A stretch of 64,000 nucleotides of DNA from Herminiimonas sp. (GCA_028292665.1 JAQGLW010000081.1:1-64000), one strand, 5' to 3'. Counted from the first letter of the stretch, positions 29,941-43,047 are shown. Notes: generated by a model not told the origin, from the sequence alone. Program-made: numbers and translations.

Positions 29941-30807
29941 TCAGTGAGGAAAGCCGAGATAGGCTTGAACAATAGGTTTACCATAAAGCAAGGCGATCAA
30001 CCCCGCAGCAGCCAAATATGGCCCGAAAGGAATCGGATTGTCGCGTCCGTGTTTGGTAAAAACAATCAGCGCGATGCCGACTACCGCGCCCACCAGCGAA
30101 GACAGCAGCACAATTACTGGCAGCATGGTCCAGCCGAGCCATGCGCCCAGTGCGGCAAGCAATTTAAAATCACCGTAGCCCATGCCTTCCTTGCCGGTTG
30201 CAAGCTTGAACAGCCAATAAATTGCCCACAGTGAAAGATAGCCGCCAGCAGCGCCGATGACAGCGTCTCTTAGCGGAACAAACGTACCGTTCAGATTTAC
30301 CAGAAGCCCGCACCATAACAATGGGAAAGTCAGATCATCAGGCAATAGTTGAGTATCGGCATCGATGAATGTCATCGCGATCAGCAAGTAAGCGAATGCC
30401 AGCGCTGCCAGCCCGGCCAGCCCGCTGCCAAAGCGCCAAACAAGAAAAGCAGACAATGTGCCAGTAATGAATTCTACAACCGGATAGCGTGGCGAAATAG
30501 GCGCTTTGCATTTGCTGCATTTACCGCCCAGGAACAGATAGCTGACGATGGGAATGTTTTCCAGTGCAGTAATCTGATGGCCGCAATGCGGGCACGCGGA
30601 TCGCGGCACAGTCAAATTGTAGCGATCGGTATGCGCCAACGGTTTGCCGCTTTCATGCGCAACGTAATTGTCCGATTCGCGCTGCATCATTTTTGGCAGG
30701 CGATGGATGACGACATTCAGAAAACTGCCGATCAATAAACCGAATAATCCGGCGACAGCGGCGGGAAGAATATTTCCGGGCGCCGCAAACAAGAATGATT
30801 CGAGCAT
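29941..30807 (-). CDS. pilD: Prepilin peptidase / N-methyltransferase PilD
   Basis: This polytopic inner-membrane aspartyl protease cleaves leader peptides of type IV prepilins and pseudopilins and methylates the new N-terminus. It has 288 residues. The N-terminal cytoplasmic domain has the CPHCGH and CSKCK zinc motifs. The catalytic aspartates are in FIDADTQLLPDDLTFP and GYGDFKLLAALGAW (GxGD). About seven hydrophobic segments follow. Its ATG overlaps the pilC stop by one base. Confidence 0.96.
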   Translation of the reverse strand: MLESFLFAAPGNILPAAVAGLFGLLIGSFLNVVIHRLPKMMQRESDNYVAHESGKPLAHTDRYNLTVPRSACPHCGHQITALENIPIVSYLFLGGKCSKCKAPISPRYPVVEFITGTLSAFLVWRFGSGLAGLAALAFAYLLIAMTFIDADTQLLPDDLTFPLLWCGLLVNLNGTFVPLRDAVIGAAGGYLSLWAIYWLFKLATGKEGMGYGDFKLLAALGAWLGWTMLPVIVLLSSLVGAVVGIALIVFTKHGRDNPIPFGPYLAAAGLIALLYGKPIVQAYLGFPH

Positions 30808-32027
30808 CAGACGACGGATCCCAGTTTGAAAATAGGCAGATACATTGCGATCACCAGGCCGCCGATCAATACTCCCAGGATCACCATGATCAGCGGTTCC
30901 ATCAGACTGGACAGGGACTCCACTGCCTCGTCGACTTCCTCTTCATAAAAGTCAGCAACTTTACCGAGCATTTGATCGAGTGCGCCCGATTCTTCACCGA
31001 TCGACACCATCTGGGTCACCATGTTTGGAAACACGCCGGCATTTTGCATCGCTGCGGTAAGGCTGGTCCCTGTGCTGACTTCGTTCTGAATTCTTTTGGT
31101 CGCGTCCAGATAGACTGCATTGCCGGAAGCGCCGCCGACGGAATCGAGCGATTCGACCAAAGGCACGCCGGCGGCGAACATGGTGGCCAGCGTTCGCGTC
31201 CAGCGGGCAATGGTTGCCTTTCGTATCACCTCGCCGAAAATCGGCACTTTCAGCAGAAGCGTATCCATCGAACGCTGCATCTTGATCGATCGTTTCCATG
31301 ACTGGAAGAAAAAATACAAGGCGGAAAACAGCCCGCCGAAAATAATGTACCAATAGCGAACGAAAAAGTCCGAAAGCGCCATCACGAACAAGGTCGGCGC
31401 CGGCAGATCGGCGCCAAAACTTTCGAATACGCTTTTGAACGCAGGCACCACCCAAATCATGATCACCGCAGTCACGATAAATGCAACGGCCAGGATGGAA
31501 ACCGGATAAAACAGTGCGGATTTGATTTTGCCCTTGATCGCCATGGTTTTTTCCTTGTAAATCGCCAGGCGCGTCAGCAGATCTTCCAGGATACCGGCTT
31601 GTTCGCCGGCGCCCACCAGATTGCAGAACAACGGATCGAAATACAGAGGAAATTTGCGGAATGCCTGATTCAGGCTGGTGCCGGTTTCGACATCTGCGCG
31701 GATATCCTGTATCAGTTTCGATACTGAAGGGTTTGCATTTCCTTTGGAGACGATATCGAAAGACTGCAATAAGGGGACGCCGGCTTTCATCATCGTGGCC
31801 AATTGGCGGGTGAAGAGCGTGATATCTTTTTCGGTAACTTTTTTACCGCTGCGCAAGGACTTCTTTTTAACCTTGGTGACCAAGATGCCCTGCCTGCGCA
31901 GAGTGACATTGACAGTGGCTACGCCATTTGCACGCAGTTCTCCGCGGATAATTTTGCCGGTCTTGTCCTTGCCCTCCCAAGTAAACATCGATTCCGTTAC
32001 TTGGCGTGCGTTTCCTGCAGTTGCCAT
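30807..32027 (-). CDS. pilC: Type IV pilus inner-membrane platform protein PilC
   Basis: PilC is the membrane platform that couples the PilB and PilT motors to pilus growth. It has 406 residues with two GspF domains (about residues 72-195 and 275-397) and three membrane helices. Typical motifs are FTRQLATMMKAGVPLLQSFD and its second copy WTRTLATMFAAGVPLVESLD. The C-terminus GLVIAMYLPIFKLGSVV is typical. It is located 15 bases after pilB. Confidence 0.96.
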   Translation of the reverse strand: MATAGNARQVTESMFTWEGKDKTGKIIRGELRANGVATVNVTLRRQGILVTKVKKKSLRSGKKVTEKDITLFTRQLATMMKAGVPLLQSFDIVSKGNANPSVSKLIQDIRADVETGTSLNQAFRKFPLYFDPLFCNLVGAGEQAGILEDLLTRLAIYKEKTMAIKGKIKSALFYPVSILAVAFIVTAVIMIWVVPAFKSVFESFGADLPAPTLFVMALSDFFVRYWYIIFGGLFSALYFFFQSWKRSIKMQRSMDTLLLKVPIFGEVIRKATIARWTRTLATMFAAGVPLVESLDSVGGASGNAVYLDATKRIQNEVSTGTSLTAAMQNAGVFPNMVTQMVSIGEESGALDQMLGKVADFYEEEVDEAVESLSSLMEPLIMVILGVLIGGLVIAMYLPIFKLGSVV

Positions 32028-32042
32028 ACCCTGCCTCCCTCT

Positions 32043-33776
<1,734 letters not shown>

Positions 33777-33822
33777 AATATTAGCCAAAAGTTACATTAT
33801 CAACATCCGAATCACATTAGAT

Positions 33823-33838
33823 GATGCCTATAGGCATC
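33823..33838. promoter_or_regulatory. 16-bp perfect palindrome upstream of pilB
   Basis: GATGCCTATAGGCATC is self-complementary and lies about 47 bases before the pilB ATG, in the 117-bp gap after the HlyC/CorC-like gene. No T-run follows in either direction, so an operator is more likely than a terminator. Confidence 0.35.
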
Positions 33839-33893
33839 TGATTTGTAAAGGCATTGCAGCTCTTCATGATGTCTTTTGGCCTAACGTTGGAAT

Positions 33894-35201
33894 TCACGTT
33901 ACATTTTTGGCAAGAGCAGATTCTGTTGTCTGCGGATGAATCAACTTGACCACTTTAATCGCCTGATTTTGCACCTGAACGATTTCAATGATGCAGTTTG
34001 CAATCTTGAGACTGACATTCGCCTCAGGAATATCCTGCAGCCATTCAAGCAGCAGGCCGTTCAGGGTTTTCGGTCCATCCAGCGGAAAATGCAAACCGAG
34101 ACGCTTGTTGATATCGCGTAAGGTAGTAATGCCTTCGAGCAGGCATTCACCTTTATCGTCCCATCCAAACATATCGGCCCGTGCCGCGCCCGGCATCGAG
34201 GTGGTGAATTCGCCGACCATTTCTTCAATAATGTCATCGAGCGTAACGAGTCCCTGCACTTCGCCGTACTCATCGACGATGATGCCGAGCCGCTCATGAT
34301 TTTCTTGAAAATATTGCAATTGTGTGAATACGTCGGTGTCTTCCGGGATGAAGTAAGGAGGCGTCAGCAATTCCCGGAAATGTTCGACGGTCAATTCCTC
34401 TTCCTGATTGAGCAGCGCGACCGCTTTGCGTACATGCAGGATGCCCGCAATCTGGTTGATTTCCCCTTCATGAACCAGCAGCTTGTTGTGGTAACAGGTG
34501 GTGAGCTGCTGCTTGATTTCTTCGACCGGCACCGACAAATTGAGCGCTTCAATCTGCGCACGCGGGGTCATCACATCCTCAACCGATATTTTTTCGAGAT
34601 CGAAGAGATTGAGCAAAATGCTTTTATGCTTTTTCGGGATGAAATTTCCGCCTTCCAGCACCATCGAACGTAATTCTTCAGGCGACAGCCGATGATCGCG
34701 AGCAGAGCTGCCGGCCTCGATCCGCAACACTTTGAGCAATCCTGATACAAACAGATTGACGAACCAGATCACCGGTTTGGCCAGCGTCATCAATGGCTTC
34801 AGAATCAGGCTGGTGGGCAAGGCAATGCGTTCAGGATAGGTCGCGCCAATCACCTTGGGCGAAATTTCGGCAAATACGATCAGCAGGAAAGCGACTGCCG
34901 CTGTGGCGACGGTAATGACGCGCTCATGATTGCCGAACGTCGAAATCGCAATGGCCGTGACCAGTGCAGTAGCAAGCGCGTTAATCAGCGTGTTTGCAAT
35001 CAGGACCAGTGACAATACTTTGTCGGTGCGATCCAGCAGCCAAAGGGTGGTAGCTGCGCGGCGGCTGCCGCGTTTGGCCAAATGACGCAGCCGATGACGA
35101 TTGGCAGCCATCAATGCCGTCTCGGTCATCGCAAAAAATGCGGACAATAATATAAGTAATGTGAGTGCAAGGAGTTGCACCCATAAAGGCACGGCATCCA
35201 C
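33894..35201 (-). CDS. HlyC/CorC family protein (DUF21-CBS-CorC_HlyC)
   Basis: This 435-residue inner-membrane protein has an N-terminal DUF21 domain with three to four membrane helices (about residues 5-150), a pair of CBS domains (about 200-330, with MTPRAQIEALN and IDLVDEYGEVQGLVTLDDI-like segments) and a C-terminal CorC_HlyC domain (about 345-425). Family members (CorB/CorC, CNNM homologues) act in magnesium or cobalt transport. The substrate is not visible. The start is GTG at 35201 without a clear ribosome site. It lies upstream of pilB on the same strand and just past tRNA-Pro. Confidence 0.9.
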   Translation of the reverse strand: MDAVPLWVQLLALTLLILLSAFFAMTETALMAANRHRLRHLAKRGSRRAATTLWLLDRTDKVLSLVLIANTLINALATALVTAIAISTFGNHERVITVATAAVAFLLIVFAEISPKVIGATYPERIALPTSLILKPLMTLAKPVIWFVNLFVSGLLKVLRIEAGSSARDHRLSPEELRSMVLEGGNFIPKKHKSILLNLFDLEKISVEDVMTPRAQIEALNLSVPVEEIKQQLTTCYHNKLLVHEGEINQIAGILHVRKAVALLNQEEELTVEHFRELLTPPYFIPEDTDVFTQLQYFQENHERLGIIVDEYGEVQGLVTLDDIIEEMVGEFTTSMPGAARADMFGWDDKGECLLEGITTLRDINKRLGLHFPLDGPKTLNGLLLEWLQDIPEANVSLKIANCIIEIVQVQNQAIKVVKLIHPQTTESALAKNVT

Positions 35202-35237
35202 AGGGTCACCGTAAGGAAGTTTGCATAGGCAAAAAAT

Positions 35238-35314
35238 TGGTCGGGGTGAGAGGATTCGAACCTCCGGCCTCTACGTCCCGAACGTAGCGCTCTACCAGGC
35301 TAAGCTACACCCCG
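35238..35314 (-). tRNA. tRNA-Pro (anticodon CGG)
   Basis: On the minus strand the 77-base molecule folds as a full cloverleaf. The acceptor stem is CGGGGTG/CACCCCG, the anticodon stem CTACG/CGTAG encloses loop TTCGGGA with anticodon CGG, and the T arm has GGTTCGAATCC. The discriminator A and the CCA end are encoded (35238-35240). It is flanked by the HlyC/CorC-like gene and ispB. Confidence 0.95.
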
Positions 35315-35350
35315 ATTGCGGTGCAGTCCACTCAATGACGGAATCATCAT

Positions 35351-36340
35351 TTAGTGATTTCGGTCCACCGCGAAAGCGCATAATTGTAACAAAGAATCCT
35401 TGAACTGGCTATGCGCCAAGGCCGATATTGACTCAGCGGCGCGTTGCGCGGCTTGTTCAGCTGCGCGCTTGGTATAGTCGAGTGCGCCGGAATTGGTAAT
35501 CGCTGCCAGAATCGAGTTGAAATGCTTTTCGTCGCCATTTTCAATACAGGCACGCACCAGTTCGCGCTGCTCCGGCGTGCCGTATTGCATTAGATGAATC
35601 AACGGCAACGTTGGTTTTCCTTCCCGTAAATCATCGCCCACATTTTTGCCGATATCGATGGCATTGCCTGAATAATCCAGCACGTCGTCGATCAGCTGAA
35701 ACGCAGTGCCGAGCGAACGTCCATATTCCGCGGCGGCTTCAATATCGGCATCGGAAGCGCCTGCCATCAATGCGCCGAGTTGGGCAGCGGCCTCGAACAG
35801 CTTTGCAGTCTTCGAGCGGATCACCTGCAAATACTGCGCTTCGGTCACATCCGGGTCATGCATGTTCAGTAATTGCAACACTTCGCCTTCTGCGATCACG
35901 TTGGTCGCATCCGCCAGTATCTGCATAATGCGCATGTTGCCGACCGATACCATCATTTGAAATGCGCGCGAATACAGAAAGTCACCGACCAGCACCGACG
36001 CGGCATTGCCGAACAGCGCATTGGCGGTCTGCCGGCCCCGACGTAGCGACGATTCGTCCACTACGTCGTCGTGCAACAGCGTTGCAGTGTGAATAAATTC
36101 AATGACGCAGGCCAGTTCGTGATGGGCAGTGCCTTGATAGTTATAAGCGTTAGCGAAAAGCAACACCAATGCCGGCCGAATGCGCTTTCCGCCTGCGCTG
36201 ATGATGTATTCCGCAATCTGATTAACCAAAGTCACATCCGAATGCAATTTCCGGCGAATTACCTGGTTGACCGCTTCCATGTCGGCGGCAATCGGTTCGT
36301 TGAGGGTGCGTGACCTGGCGGGATGGGGAATGGCAGACAA
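35351..36340 (-). CDS. ispB: Octaprenyl diphosphate synthase (polyprenyl synthetase) IspB
   Basis: This trans-prenyltransferase makes the C40 side chain of ubiquinone. It has 329 residues. The two aspartate-rich motifs are DDVVDESSLRRGRQ near residue 93 and DDVLDYSGNAIDIGKNVGDD near residue 218. The start is TTG at 36340. It lies divergent from rplU, a very common proteobacterial arrangement. Chain length is inferred from the family and context, not from residues. Confidence 0.93.
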   Translation of the reverse strand: MSAIPHPARSRTLNEPIAADMEAVNQVIRRKLHSDVTLVNQIAEYIISAGGKRIRPALVLLFANAYNYQGTAHHELACVIEFIHTATLLHDDVVDESSLRRGRQTANALFGNAASVLVGDFLYSRAFQMMVSVGNMRIMQILADATNVIAEGEVLQLLNMHDPDVTEAQYLQVIRSKTAKLFEAAAQLGALMAGASDADIEAAAEYGRSLGTAFQLIDDVLDYSGNAIDIGKNVGDDLREGKPTLPLIHLMQYGTPEQRELVRACIENGDEKHFNSILAAITNSGALDYTKRAAEQAAQRAAESISALAHSQFKDSLLQLCAFAVDRNH

Positions 36341-36474
36341 GGTAAAACCTGTTAAAGAATCATCAAGTGATGGAATTATACGATGATCGGCTTGTTAAAG
36401 CCGTGATTACAGTCATGTTGTGAAGAGCCCGTCTGACATCCTCAGGCTATCGCTTCGCATGCCCTTCAGAAGTT

Positions 36475-36503
36475 TTGACCGGGATGCTAAGTCCATGTAT
36501 AAT
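36475..36503 (+). promoter_or_regulatory. Sigma70 promoter of rplU-rpmA
   Basis: TTGACC (36475-36480), 17 bases, then a perfect TATAAT (36498-36503). This is the best promoter match in the window, 84 bases before the rplU start. It fits a strongly expressed ribosomal protein operon. Confidence 0.88.
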
Positions 36504-36586
36504 TTGAGGTTTTCCCGATTCTGTCCAGAAATTTCATGGGCGTTAGGAAAAAGAAAAAATTCCTTAATTATTCGATGAGGTTTCAC

Positions 36587-36898
36587 ATGTACGCGGTCAT
36601 AAAAACCGGCGGCAAACAATATAAAGTTGCTGCTGGCGAAAAACTCAAAATAGAACAGATACCGGCAGACATTGGTTCCGAAATCACTTTAGATCAAGTG
36701 CTCGCAGTGGGCGCTGGTGACACCATCAAATTTGGTGTGCCGCTGGTCGAAGGTGCTACGGTCCTGGCTACGGTTTTGGCGCATGGTCGCCACGATAAGG
36801 TAAAGATTTTCAAGATGCGCCGCCGTAAGCACTATCAGAAGCACCAAGGCCATCGCCAAAATTATACCGAATTGCAAATCGTCTCGATCAACGGCTAA
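36587..36898 (+). CDS. rplU: 50S ribosomal protein L21
   Basis: L21 is a large-subunit ribosomal protein that contacts 23S rRNA. It has 103 residues starting [20 protein letters not shown]. The start at 36587 follows a GATGAGG site, and the open frame upstream is leader. The C-terminal signature [23 protein letters not shown] is intact. First gene of the rplU-rpmA pair. Confidence 0.98.
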   Translation: MYAVIKTGGKQYKVAAGEKLKIEQIPADIGSEITLDQVLAVGAGDTIKFGVPLVEGATVLATVLAHGRHDKVKIFKMRRRKHYQKHQGHRQNYTELQIVSING

Positions 36899-36935
36899 GC
36901 CTTGATCGAGCTAACCAGATATACAGGAGTCTGAA

Positions 36936-37193
36936 ATGGCACATAAAAAGGGCGGCGGCACTACGCGCAACGGTCGCGATTCCGAGTCGAAACGACTGGG
37001 CGTCAAAGTATACGGCGGCCAGGAAATCAATGCCGGCGGCATCATCATTCGTCAACGCGGCACCAAAGTGCACCCGGGCGAAAACGTCGGCATGGGCAAA
37101 GACCATACCTTGTTTGCGCTGATCAACGGCAAAGTGAAATTTGCCGTCAAAGGCGAAGCACAGCGTCAGTTTGTAACAGTAGTTCCTGCTTAA
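36936..37193 (+). CDS. rpmA: 50S ribosomal protein L27
   Basis: L27 reaches the peptidyl transferase centre with its N-terminal tail. It has 85 residues starting [16 protein letters not shown], with the mature-type N-terminus, not the Firmicutes form that needs cleavage. The [20 protein letters not shown] motif is intact. It follows rplU by 37 bases behind a CAGGAG site. Confidence 0.98.
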   Translation: MAHKKGGGTTRNGRDSESKRLGVKVYGGQEINAGGIIIRQRGTKVHPGENVGMGKDHTLFALINGKVKFAVKGEAQRQFVTVVPA

Positions 37194-37219
37194 GCAAATT
37201 CTTTAAGTACGCAAGGTAA

Positions 37220-38395
<1,176 letters not shown>

Positions 38396-38422
38396 TCACG
38401 GTATTCAAAATTGATTGTCGTT

Positions 38423-38475
38423 CGGCCTCTTTACTCCCAAAGAGAGAGAGGCCGGAATCCGGAGTCTTCTCCGGA
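38423..38475 (+). repeat. Two consecutive hairpins between obgE and proB
   Basis: CGGCCTCT (38423-38430) pairs with AGAGGCCG (38447-38454). Directly after it TCCGGA (38458-38463) pairs with a second TCCGGA (38470-38475). No T-run follows. The function is unknown: read-through control or mRNA processing are both possible. Confidence 0.45.
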
Positions 38476-38558
38476 AAACGGCACTGGTTCCCGGCTGGCG
38501 TCGGGATAGCGGAAATTCCGTGAAGCCATCGGCTAACTCAGCGCGGTCAGATAAGAAC

Positions 38559-39677
38559 ATGAACTCTGTCATTCAAAAAGCAAAACGTCTGATCATAAAG
38601 GTCGGTTCATCGCTCGTCACCGACGATGGCAAGGGGCTCGACAATACCGCCATCGTAAAATGGGCTGCGCAAATTGCACAGCTGCGTTCACTCGGAAAAG
38701 AAGTGGTGCTGGTGAGTTCCGGTGCAATTGCCGAAGGCATGCAGCGTCTCGGATTCGACAAGCGTCCGACCGGCATTCATGAATTGCAGGCCTGTGCAGC
38801 AGTCGGACAAATGGGGCTGGCGCAAATTTATGAAACCAGCTTTCGGGCGCATAATTTGCGTACTGCGCAAGTATTGCTGACGCACGCCGACCTGGCCGAT
38901 CGCGAGCGTTATCTGAATGCGCGTTCGACGCTTTTTACGCTGCTGCGTTTAGGAGTGGTGCCGATCATCAATGAGAATGACACGGTGGTCACCGATGAGA
39001 TCAAATTCGGCGATAACGACACGCTCGGTGCGCTGGTGGCGAACTTGATAGAAGGCGATGTGCTGATCATACTGACGGACCAAAAAGGTTTGTTCACTGC
39101 GGATCCGCGCAAAGATCCGGGAGCGCAATTCGTGCATGAAGCCAAAGCCGACGATCCGGCGCTGGAAGCGATGGCGGGCGGCGCCGGCACCGGTATCGGC
39201 CGCGGCGGCATGCTGACCAAAATCCTGGCGGCCAAGCGCGCCGCGACTTCCGGTGCGCATACCATCATTGCCTGGGGCCGGGAAGACAATGTGCTGATCC
39301 GTTTGACTGCGGGAGAGGCGATCGGCACGCAATTGACTGCGCAGACTGCGCCACTGACGGCGCGCAAGCAATGGATGGCGGATCATTTGCAAACGGCGGG
39401 CAAGGTAATCCTCGATGCGGGTGCGGTTCAGAAGCTTACGACTGAAGGAAAATCATTGTTGCCGATCGGCGTGATCGAAATCGGCGGCGAATTCGGCCGC
39501 GGCGACGTGATTACCTGTACCGACGAATTCGGCCGAGCAATCGCGCGCGGGATGACCAACTATTCAAGTTCCGAAGCGCGGCGCATCATGCGGCATCCGT
39601 CAGCGGAAATTCTGGCGATCCTGGGGTTTGTGGAGGAACCGGAACTGATTCACAGAGACAATATGGTATTGCTCTGA
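38559..39677 (+). CDS. proB: Glutamate 5-kinase ProB
   Basis: ProB phosphorylates glutamate in the first step of proline synthesis. The start at 38559 ([21 protein letters not shown]) gives 372 residues. Upstream in-frame codons are not family sequence. The amino-acid kinase domain (about 10-265) has KVGSSLV and [18 protein letters not shown] domain occupies about 285-360, as in full-length bacterial ProB. The usual partner proA is not adjacent. Confidence 0.96.
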   Translation: MNSVIQKAKRLIIKVGSSLVTDDGKGLDNTAIVKWAAQIAQLRSLGKEVVLVSSGAIAEGMQRLGFDKRPTGIHELQACAAVGQMGLAQIYETSFRAHNLRTAQVLLTHADLADRERYLNARSTLFTLLRLGVVPIINENDTVVTDEIKFGDNDTLGALVANLIEGDVLIILTDQKGLFTADPRKDPGAQFVHEAKADDPALEAMAGGAGTGIGRGGMLTKILAAKRAATSGAHTIIAWGREDNVLIRLTAGEAIGTQLTAQTAPLTARKQWMADHLQTAGKVILDAGAVQKLTTEGKSLLPIGVIEIGGEFGRGDVITCTDEFGRAIARGMTNYSSSEARRIMRHPSAEILAILGFVEEPELIHRDNMVLL

Positions 39678-39788
39678 TTCCTGTACCTCGAAAGCGCTGG
39701 CAGTATCCGAACGTAAACGCCGGACTTCCGGAATGCCGGGCATTAATTTAAGTTGTCTGCAGGTTTTAATTCGCCAAATTAAATATCG

Positions 39789-39802
39789 GGCAATTAATTG
39801 CC
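39789..39802. repeat. 14-bp palindrome over the stop of the CNP1-like gene
   Basis: GGCAATTAATTGCC is self-complementary and covers the stop codon at 39794-39796. No T-run adjoins it. It may be chance. Confidence 0.25.
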
Positions 39803-40381
39803 TGCCGCCGGCGACAATGAACGCTGCATTCGTATTCTGTCCAGCATTGTTGCCGCAGTACCCGCGACAGTAAGACCCTGGCAAAAATAATCCAGGGCTA
39901 ATGTGGCCTGCTGGCGATTGGCGGCGTTGCGGACAATCGGCTCCCACTTGTCGCGGCGCGAACGCGACCAACTGCCGTCCGGGTGTCCGAAAGCGTAAAG
40001 TTTCTTTTCAAATGACTGGCAGCGAATGCCTTCGTAACTGATATTTTTGGCGCCTGTGGCGCTGGTGGCCACCAGCGTATAGCGGATCACGCCGTCTGTG
40101 CCGACCGTGAGCGACTTGGCGTCGATGACGAAAGACTGCGTGGCTGTCGCACTGACGTAAAAAGGCAGCAAATTTTCAGCGACGGGTGCCGCAGGCAATT
40201 GCACGGCGATTTCCTGCCAGGGCTTGTCCTCATCGTCAAAGTCCTCCTCAAACCGGGATTGGGCATGGACGATTGCCGCAGCGCTTAGAAAAATGGCAAA
40301 AGCGGCCGCCATGCCGTGCTTGATCATGCCGGCATGTCTGAAACCAGCGAAGGCGGATGCAAAAGGATGTCTTGAAAACAT
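39794..40381 (-). CDS. CNP1-like family protein, putative secreted
   Basis: This is a conserved betaproteobacterial protein related to the neisserial CNP1 protein. Its function is unknown. A Sec signal peptide is visible (MIKHGMAAAFAIFLSAAAIVHAQ) followed by the acidic segment RFEEDFDDEDKPWQEIAVQLP. The mature part (about 150 residues) has DAKSLTVGTDGVIRYTLVATS and two cysteines (RCQSF and DYFCQGL) that could form a disulfide. The start at 40381 is four bases after rppH. The ATG at 40327, exactly at the signal peptide, is equally plausible. Probably periplasmic. Confidence 0.8.
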   Translation of the reverse strand: MFSRHPFASAFAGFRHAGMIKHGMAAAFAIFLSAAAIVHAQSRFEEDFDDEDKPWQEIAVQLPAAPVAENLLPFYVSATATQSFVIDAKSLTVGTDGVIRYTLVATSATGAKNISYEGIRCQSFEKKLYAFGHPDGSWSRSRRDKWEPIVRNAANRQQATLALDYFCQGLTVAGTAATMLDRIRMQRSLSPAAGN

Positions 40382-40385
40382 AGGC

Positions 40386-40976
40386 TCATTCATTGTTTGG
40401 TTGAATCTCTTTGGCATCCGGTTCATCCAGTCCTGTCTTGGCCGAATGTGCCTGTGCCTGGCGCAGGTAGCGGGCAATATGGCGCTGGGCGCCGGCTTGT
40501 ATCGGACGCGTCAGAAAGCGCGACAATTCCTGCAGCGCCCGCTGATAGACATCGCGTTTGAACTCGATCACAACATCCAGCGGCACCCAGTAATCGTGCC
40601 AGCGCCATGCGTCGAACTCCGGATGGTCGGTGACGCGCAGATTAACGTCGCAATCGCGTCCGGTCATGCGCAGCAGGAACCATATCTGCTTCTGGCCCCG
40701 GTAATGACCGCGGATCTCGCGCTTGATGAAATGATCGGGAACCTCGTAGCGCAGCCAGTCGCGCGTGCGTCCGATGATCTTGACGTGTTCCGCCTTCAGG
40801 CCGACTTCTTCTTCGAGTTCACGGAACATCGCCTGCTCCGGAGTTTCTCCGAATTTGATCCCGCCTTGGGGAAACTGCCACGAATGTTCGCGCACCCGCT
40901 TTCCCCACCACACCTCGTTATTGGTGTTCAGGAGGATGATGCCGACGTTCGGGCGAAAGCCTTCACGGTCCAGCAT
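40386..40976 (-). CDS. rppH: RNA pyrophosphohydrolase RppH
   Basis: RppH removes pyrophosphate from the 5' end of triphosphorylated mRNA and so starts decay. The start [17 protein letters not shown] at 40976 gives 196 residues. The frame is open 105 bases upstream without family similarity. The Nudix box [23 protein letters not shown] is intact near residue 38, preceded by the RppH signature SWQFPQGG. The C-terminal extension beyond residue 160 is typical of Burkholderiales. It is divergent from proS. Confidence 0.95.
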   Translation of the reverse strand: MLDREGFRPNVGIILLNTNNEVWWGKRVREHSWQFPQGGIKFGETPEQAMFRELEEEVGLKAEHVKIIGRTRDWLRYEVPDHFIKREIRGHYRGQKQIWFLLRMTGRDCDVNLRVTDHPEFDAWRWHDYWVPLDVVIEFKRDVYQRALQELSRFLTRPIQAGAQRHIARYLRQAQAHSAKTGLDEPDAKEIQPNNE

Positions 40977-41174
40977 GTTGCACCTCAAAACTTTCTGCGG
41001 CCAGGTGCGCCTCAACATAAACTCAACACGCAAAGTGTTATGCCCTGGACATGTCCTCACCACGACGCGAGCAGGGGGCATTAATCAATTGTGCAAAGAG
41101 TGGGCGCATCAGCCAGCTAATCCTTTAAAATTGAGTTGATTATAACCCTCTCTTTTTAAAAAGAATTCATAGTT

Positions 41175-42908
41175 ATGCGCGCATCCCGATTTTTTATTTC
41201 TACACTAAAAGAAGCCCCGTCCGATGCAGAAATCATCAGCCATAAATTGATGCTGCGTGCCGGGATGATAAAACGCCTGGGTTCCGGAATTTATACCTAT
41301 ATGCCGATGGGTTTGCGCGTGATCCGCAAAGTGGAAGCGATCGTGCGCGAAGAGATGAACCGGGGCGGGGCTGTCGAGTTGCTAATGCCCGTCGTTCAAC
41401 CTGCCGAACTGTGGCAGGAAACCGGGCGCTGGGACAAAATGGGCCCGGAACTGATGCGAGTGAAAGATCGCCACGGCCGCGATTATGCGATTCAGCCGAC
41501 TTCGGAAGAGGTCATTACCGATATGGTTCGGACGGAAATCAAGTCATACCGCCAGCTGCCGATCAACTTTTATCATATCCAGACCAAATTCCGCGATGAA
41601 CGCCGTCCGCGTTTCGGCCTGATGCGCGGTCGCGAATTCACGATGAAGGATGCCTATTCGTTCGACCGGGACGTGGAAGGCATGCAGCGGTCATATGAGG
41701 TTATGTATGACGCTTATGTGCGGATTTTCGATCGGTTCGGCCTGCAGTTCCGTGCGGTCGCCGCCGACAATGGCGCTATCGGCGGATCGGGCTCGCACGA
41801 ATTCCATGTGATTGCCGATACCGGCGAAGATGCGCTCGTCTATTGCCCGACATCCGGCTATGCGGCCAATATGGAAGCGGCCGAGGCGGTCGCCTTGACG
41901 GCAATGCGCGGCGCGGCTGCGCAAGCGTTGAACAAGACGCCGACCCCGGGCAAATCGAAGTGCGAGGATGTCGCGGCTTTGCTTGGCTTGCCTCTGTCGC
42001 AGACCGTCAAGTCGATTGTGCTCACAGTCGAAAAAGAAGAGAAAGGCCTGATCAATAAGGAAGTCTGGCTGCTGCTGCTGCGCGGCGACCATGAACTGAA
42101 TGAAGTGAAGGTGAACAAAGTGCCGGGACTGGGCAATTATCGATTTGCAACGGAAGCCGAAATTGTCGAATGGTTTGGCACGCCGCCCGGCTATCTCGGC
42201 CCGATAGGCACCCGCAAGCCGGTAAAGGTGGTTGCAGATCGCACGGTCGCCAACATGAGCGATTTCGTCTGCGGCGCCAACGAGGCGGACTATCACTATA
42301 CCGGCGCCAACTGGGAGCGCGACATCCCGGAGCCGATCGTTGCCGATATCCGCAATGTGGTTTCAGGCGATCCGTCTCCGGATGGCCAAGGCACGCTCGC
42401 AATCCAGCGCGGCATTGAAGTCGGCCATGTGTTCCAGCTCGGCACGCGCTATTCGCAAGACATGAAAGCGACCTATCTTGATGAAAACGGCAAGCCGCAA
42501 CTGATGCAGATGGGCTGCTATGGCATTGGCATCACGCGCATTCTGGGCGCGGCAATCGAACAGAACTTCGACGACAAGGGAATTATCTGGCCGGTGGCGA
42601 TTGCACCCTTTGAAGTCGTGTTATGCCCGATGGGATATGACCGCAGCGAAGCGGTCAAGGCAGAAACCGACAAGCTGTATGCCGCGCTGCAGGCGGCCGG
42701 CGTGGATGCGGTGGTGGATGACCGCGGCGAGCGTCCGGGCGTCATGTTTGCCGATTGGGAGTTGATCGGCGTGCCTCATCGCATCGTGATCGGCGATCGC
42801 GGATTAAAAGACGGCACGCTTGAATACCAGGGACGCCGCGATGCCGCTGCGACTGCGGTGCCGCTTGCGCAGATGGTCGATTTCGTTAAGGGCAAATTGA
42901 AAGCGTGA
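41175..42908 (+). CDS. proS: Prolyl-tRNA synthetase ProS
   Basis: This class II aminoacyl-tRNA synthetase charges tRNA-Pro, one of which is also encoded in this window. It has 577 residues of the bacterial long form, with the INS editing domain (about residues 225-405) inserted between motifs 2 and 3. Motif 2 [25 protein letters not shown] and motif 3 [17 protein letters not shown] are intact. The anticodon-binding domain closes the protein. Confidence 0.97.
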   Translation: MRASRFFISTLKEAPSDAEIISHKLMLRAGMIKRLGSGIYTYMPMGLRVIRKVEAIVREEMNRGGAVELLMPVVQPAELWQETGRWDKMGPELMRVKDRHGRDYAIQPTSEEVITDMVRTEIKSYRQLPINFYHIQTKFRDERRPRFGLMRGREFTMKDAYSFDRDVEGMQRSYEVMYDAYVRIFDRFGLQFRAVAADNGAIGGSGSHEFHVIADTGEDALVYCPTSGYAANMEAAEAVALTAMRGAAAQALNKTPTPGKSKCEDVAALLGLPLSQTVKSIVLTVEKEEKGLINKEVWLLLLRGDHELNEVKVNKVPGLGNYRFATEAEIVEWFGTPPGYLGPIGTRKPVKVVADRTVANMSDFVCGANEADYHYTGANWERDIPEPIVADIRNVVSGDPSPDGQGTLAIQRGIEVGHVFQLGTRYSQDMKATYLDENGKPQLMQMGCYGIGITRILGAAIEQNFDDKGIIWPVAIAPFEVVLCPMGYDRSEAVKAETDKLYAALQAAGVDAVVDDRGERPGVMFADWELIGVPHRIVIGDRGLKDGTLEYQGRRDAAATAVPLAQMVDFVKGKLKA

Positions 42909-42944
42909 GCGCATTGCATACACCGGACATGATTGTTCCGATAG

Positions 42945-42971
42945 CCGCTCACAAGAATTGTGGAAGCGGCA
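42945..42971 (+). repeat. Hairpin after proS
   Basis: GCCGCT-CACAA pairs with TTGTG-GA-AGCGGC, with a three-base loop and a two-base bulge, 37 bases after the proS stop. It lacks a T-run, so it is at best a weak or Rho-assisted end. Confidence 0.4.
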
Positions 42972-43047
42972 CAGTCGCCGGCGATAAATCCAATGGGGCG
43001 GTTAAAAAAACAGGCCGCCTGATAATCGGCTGCGGGATCGTCCGGAC

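Noticed and set aside
35238-35314. tRNA-Pro as an integration site for a mobile element
   Set aside because: No duplicated tRNA 3' end, integrase or atypical DNA was seen beside it. Both neighbours are core genes.
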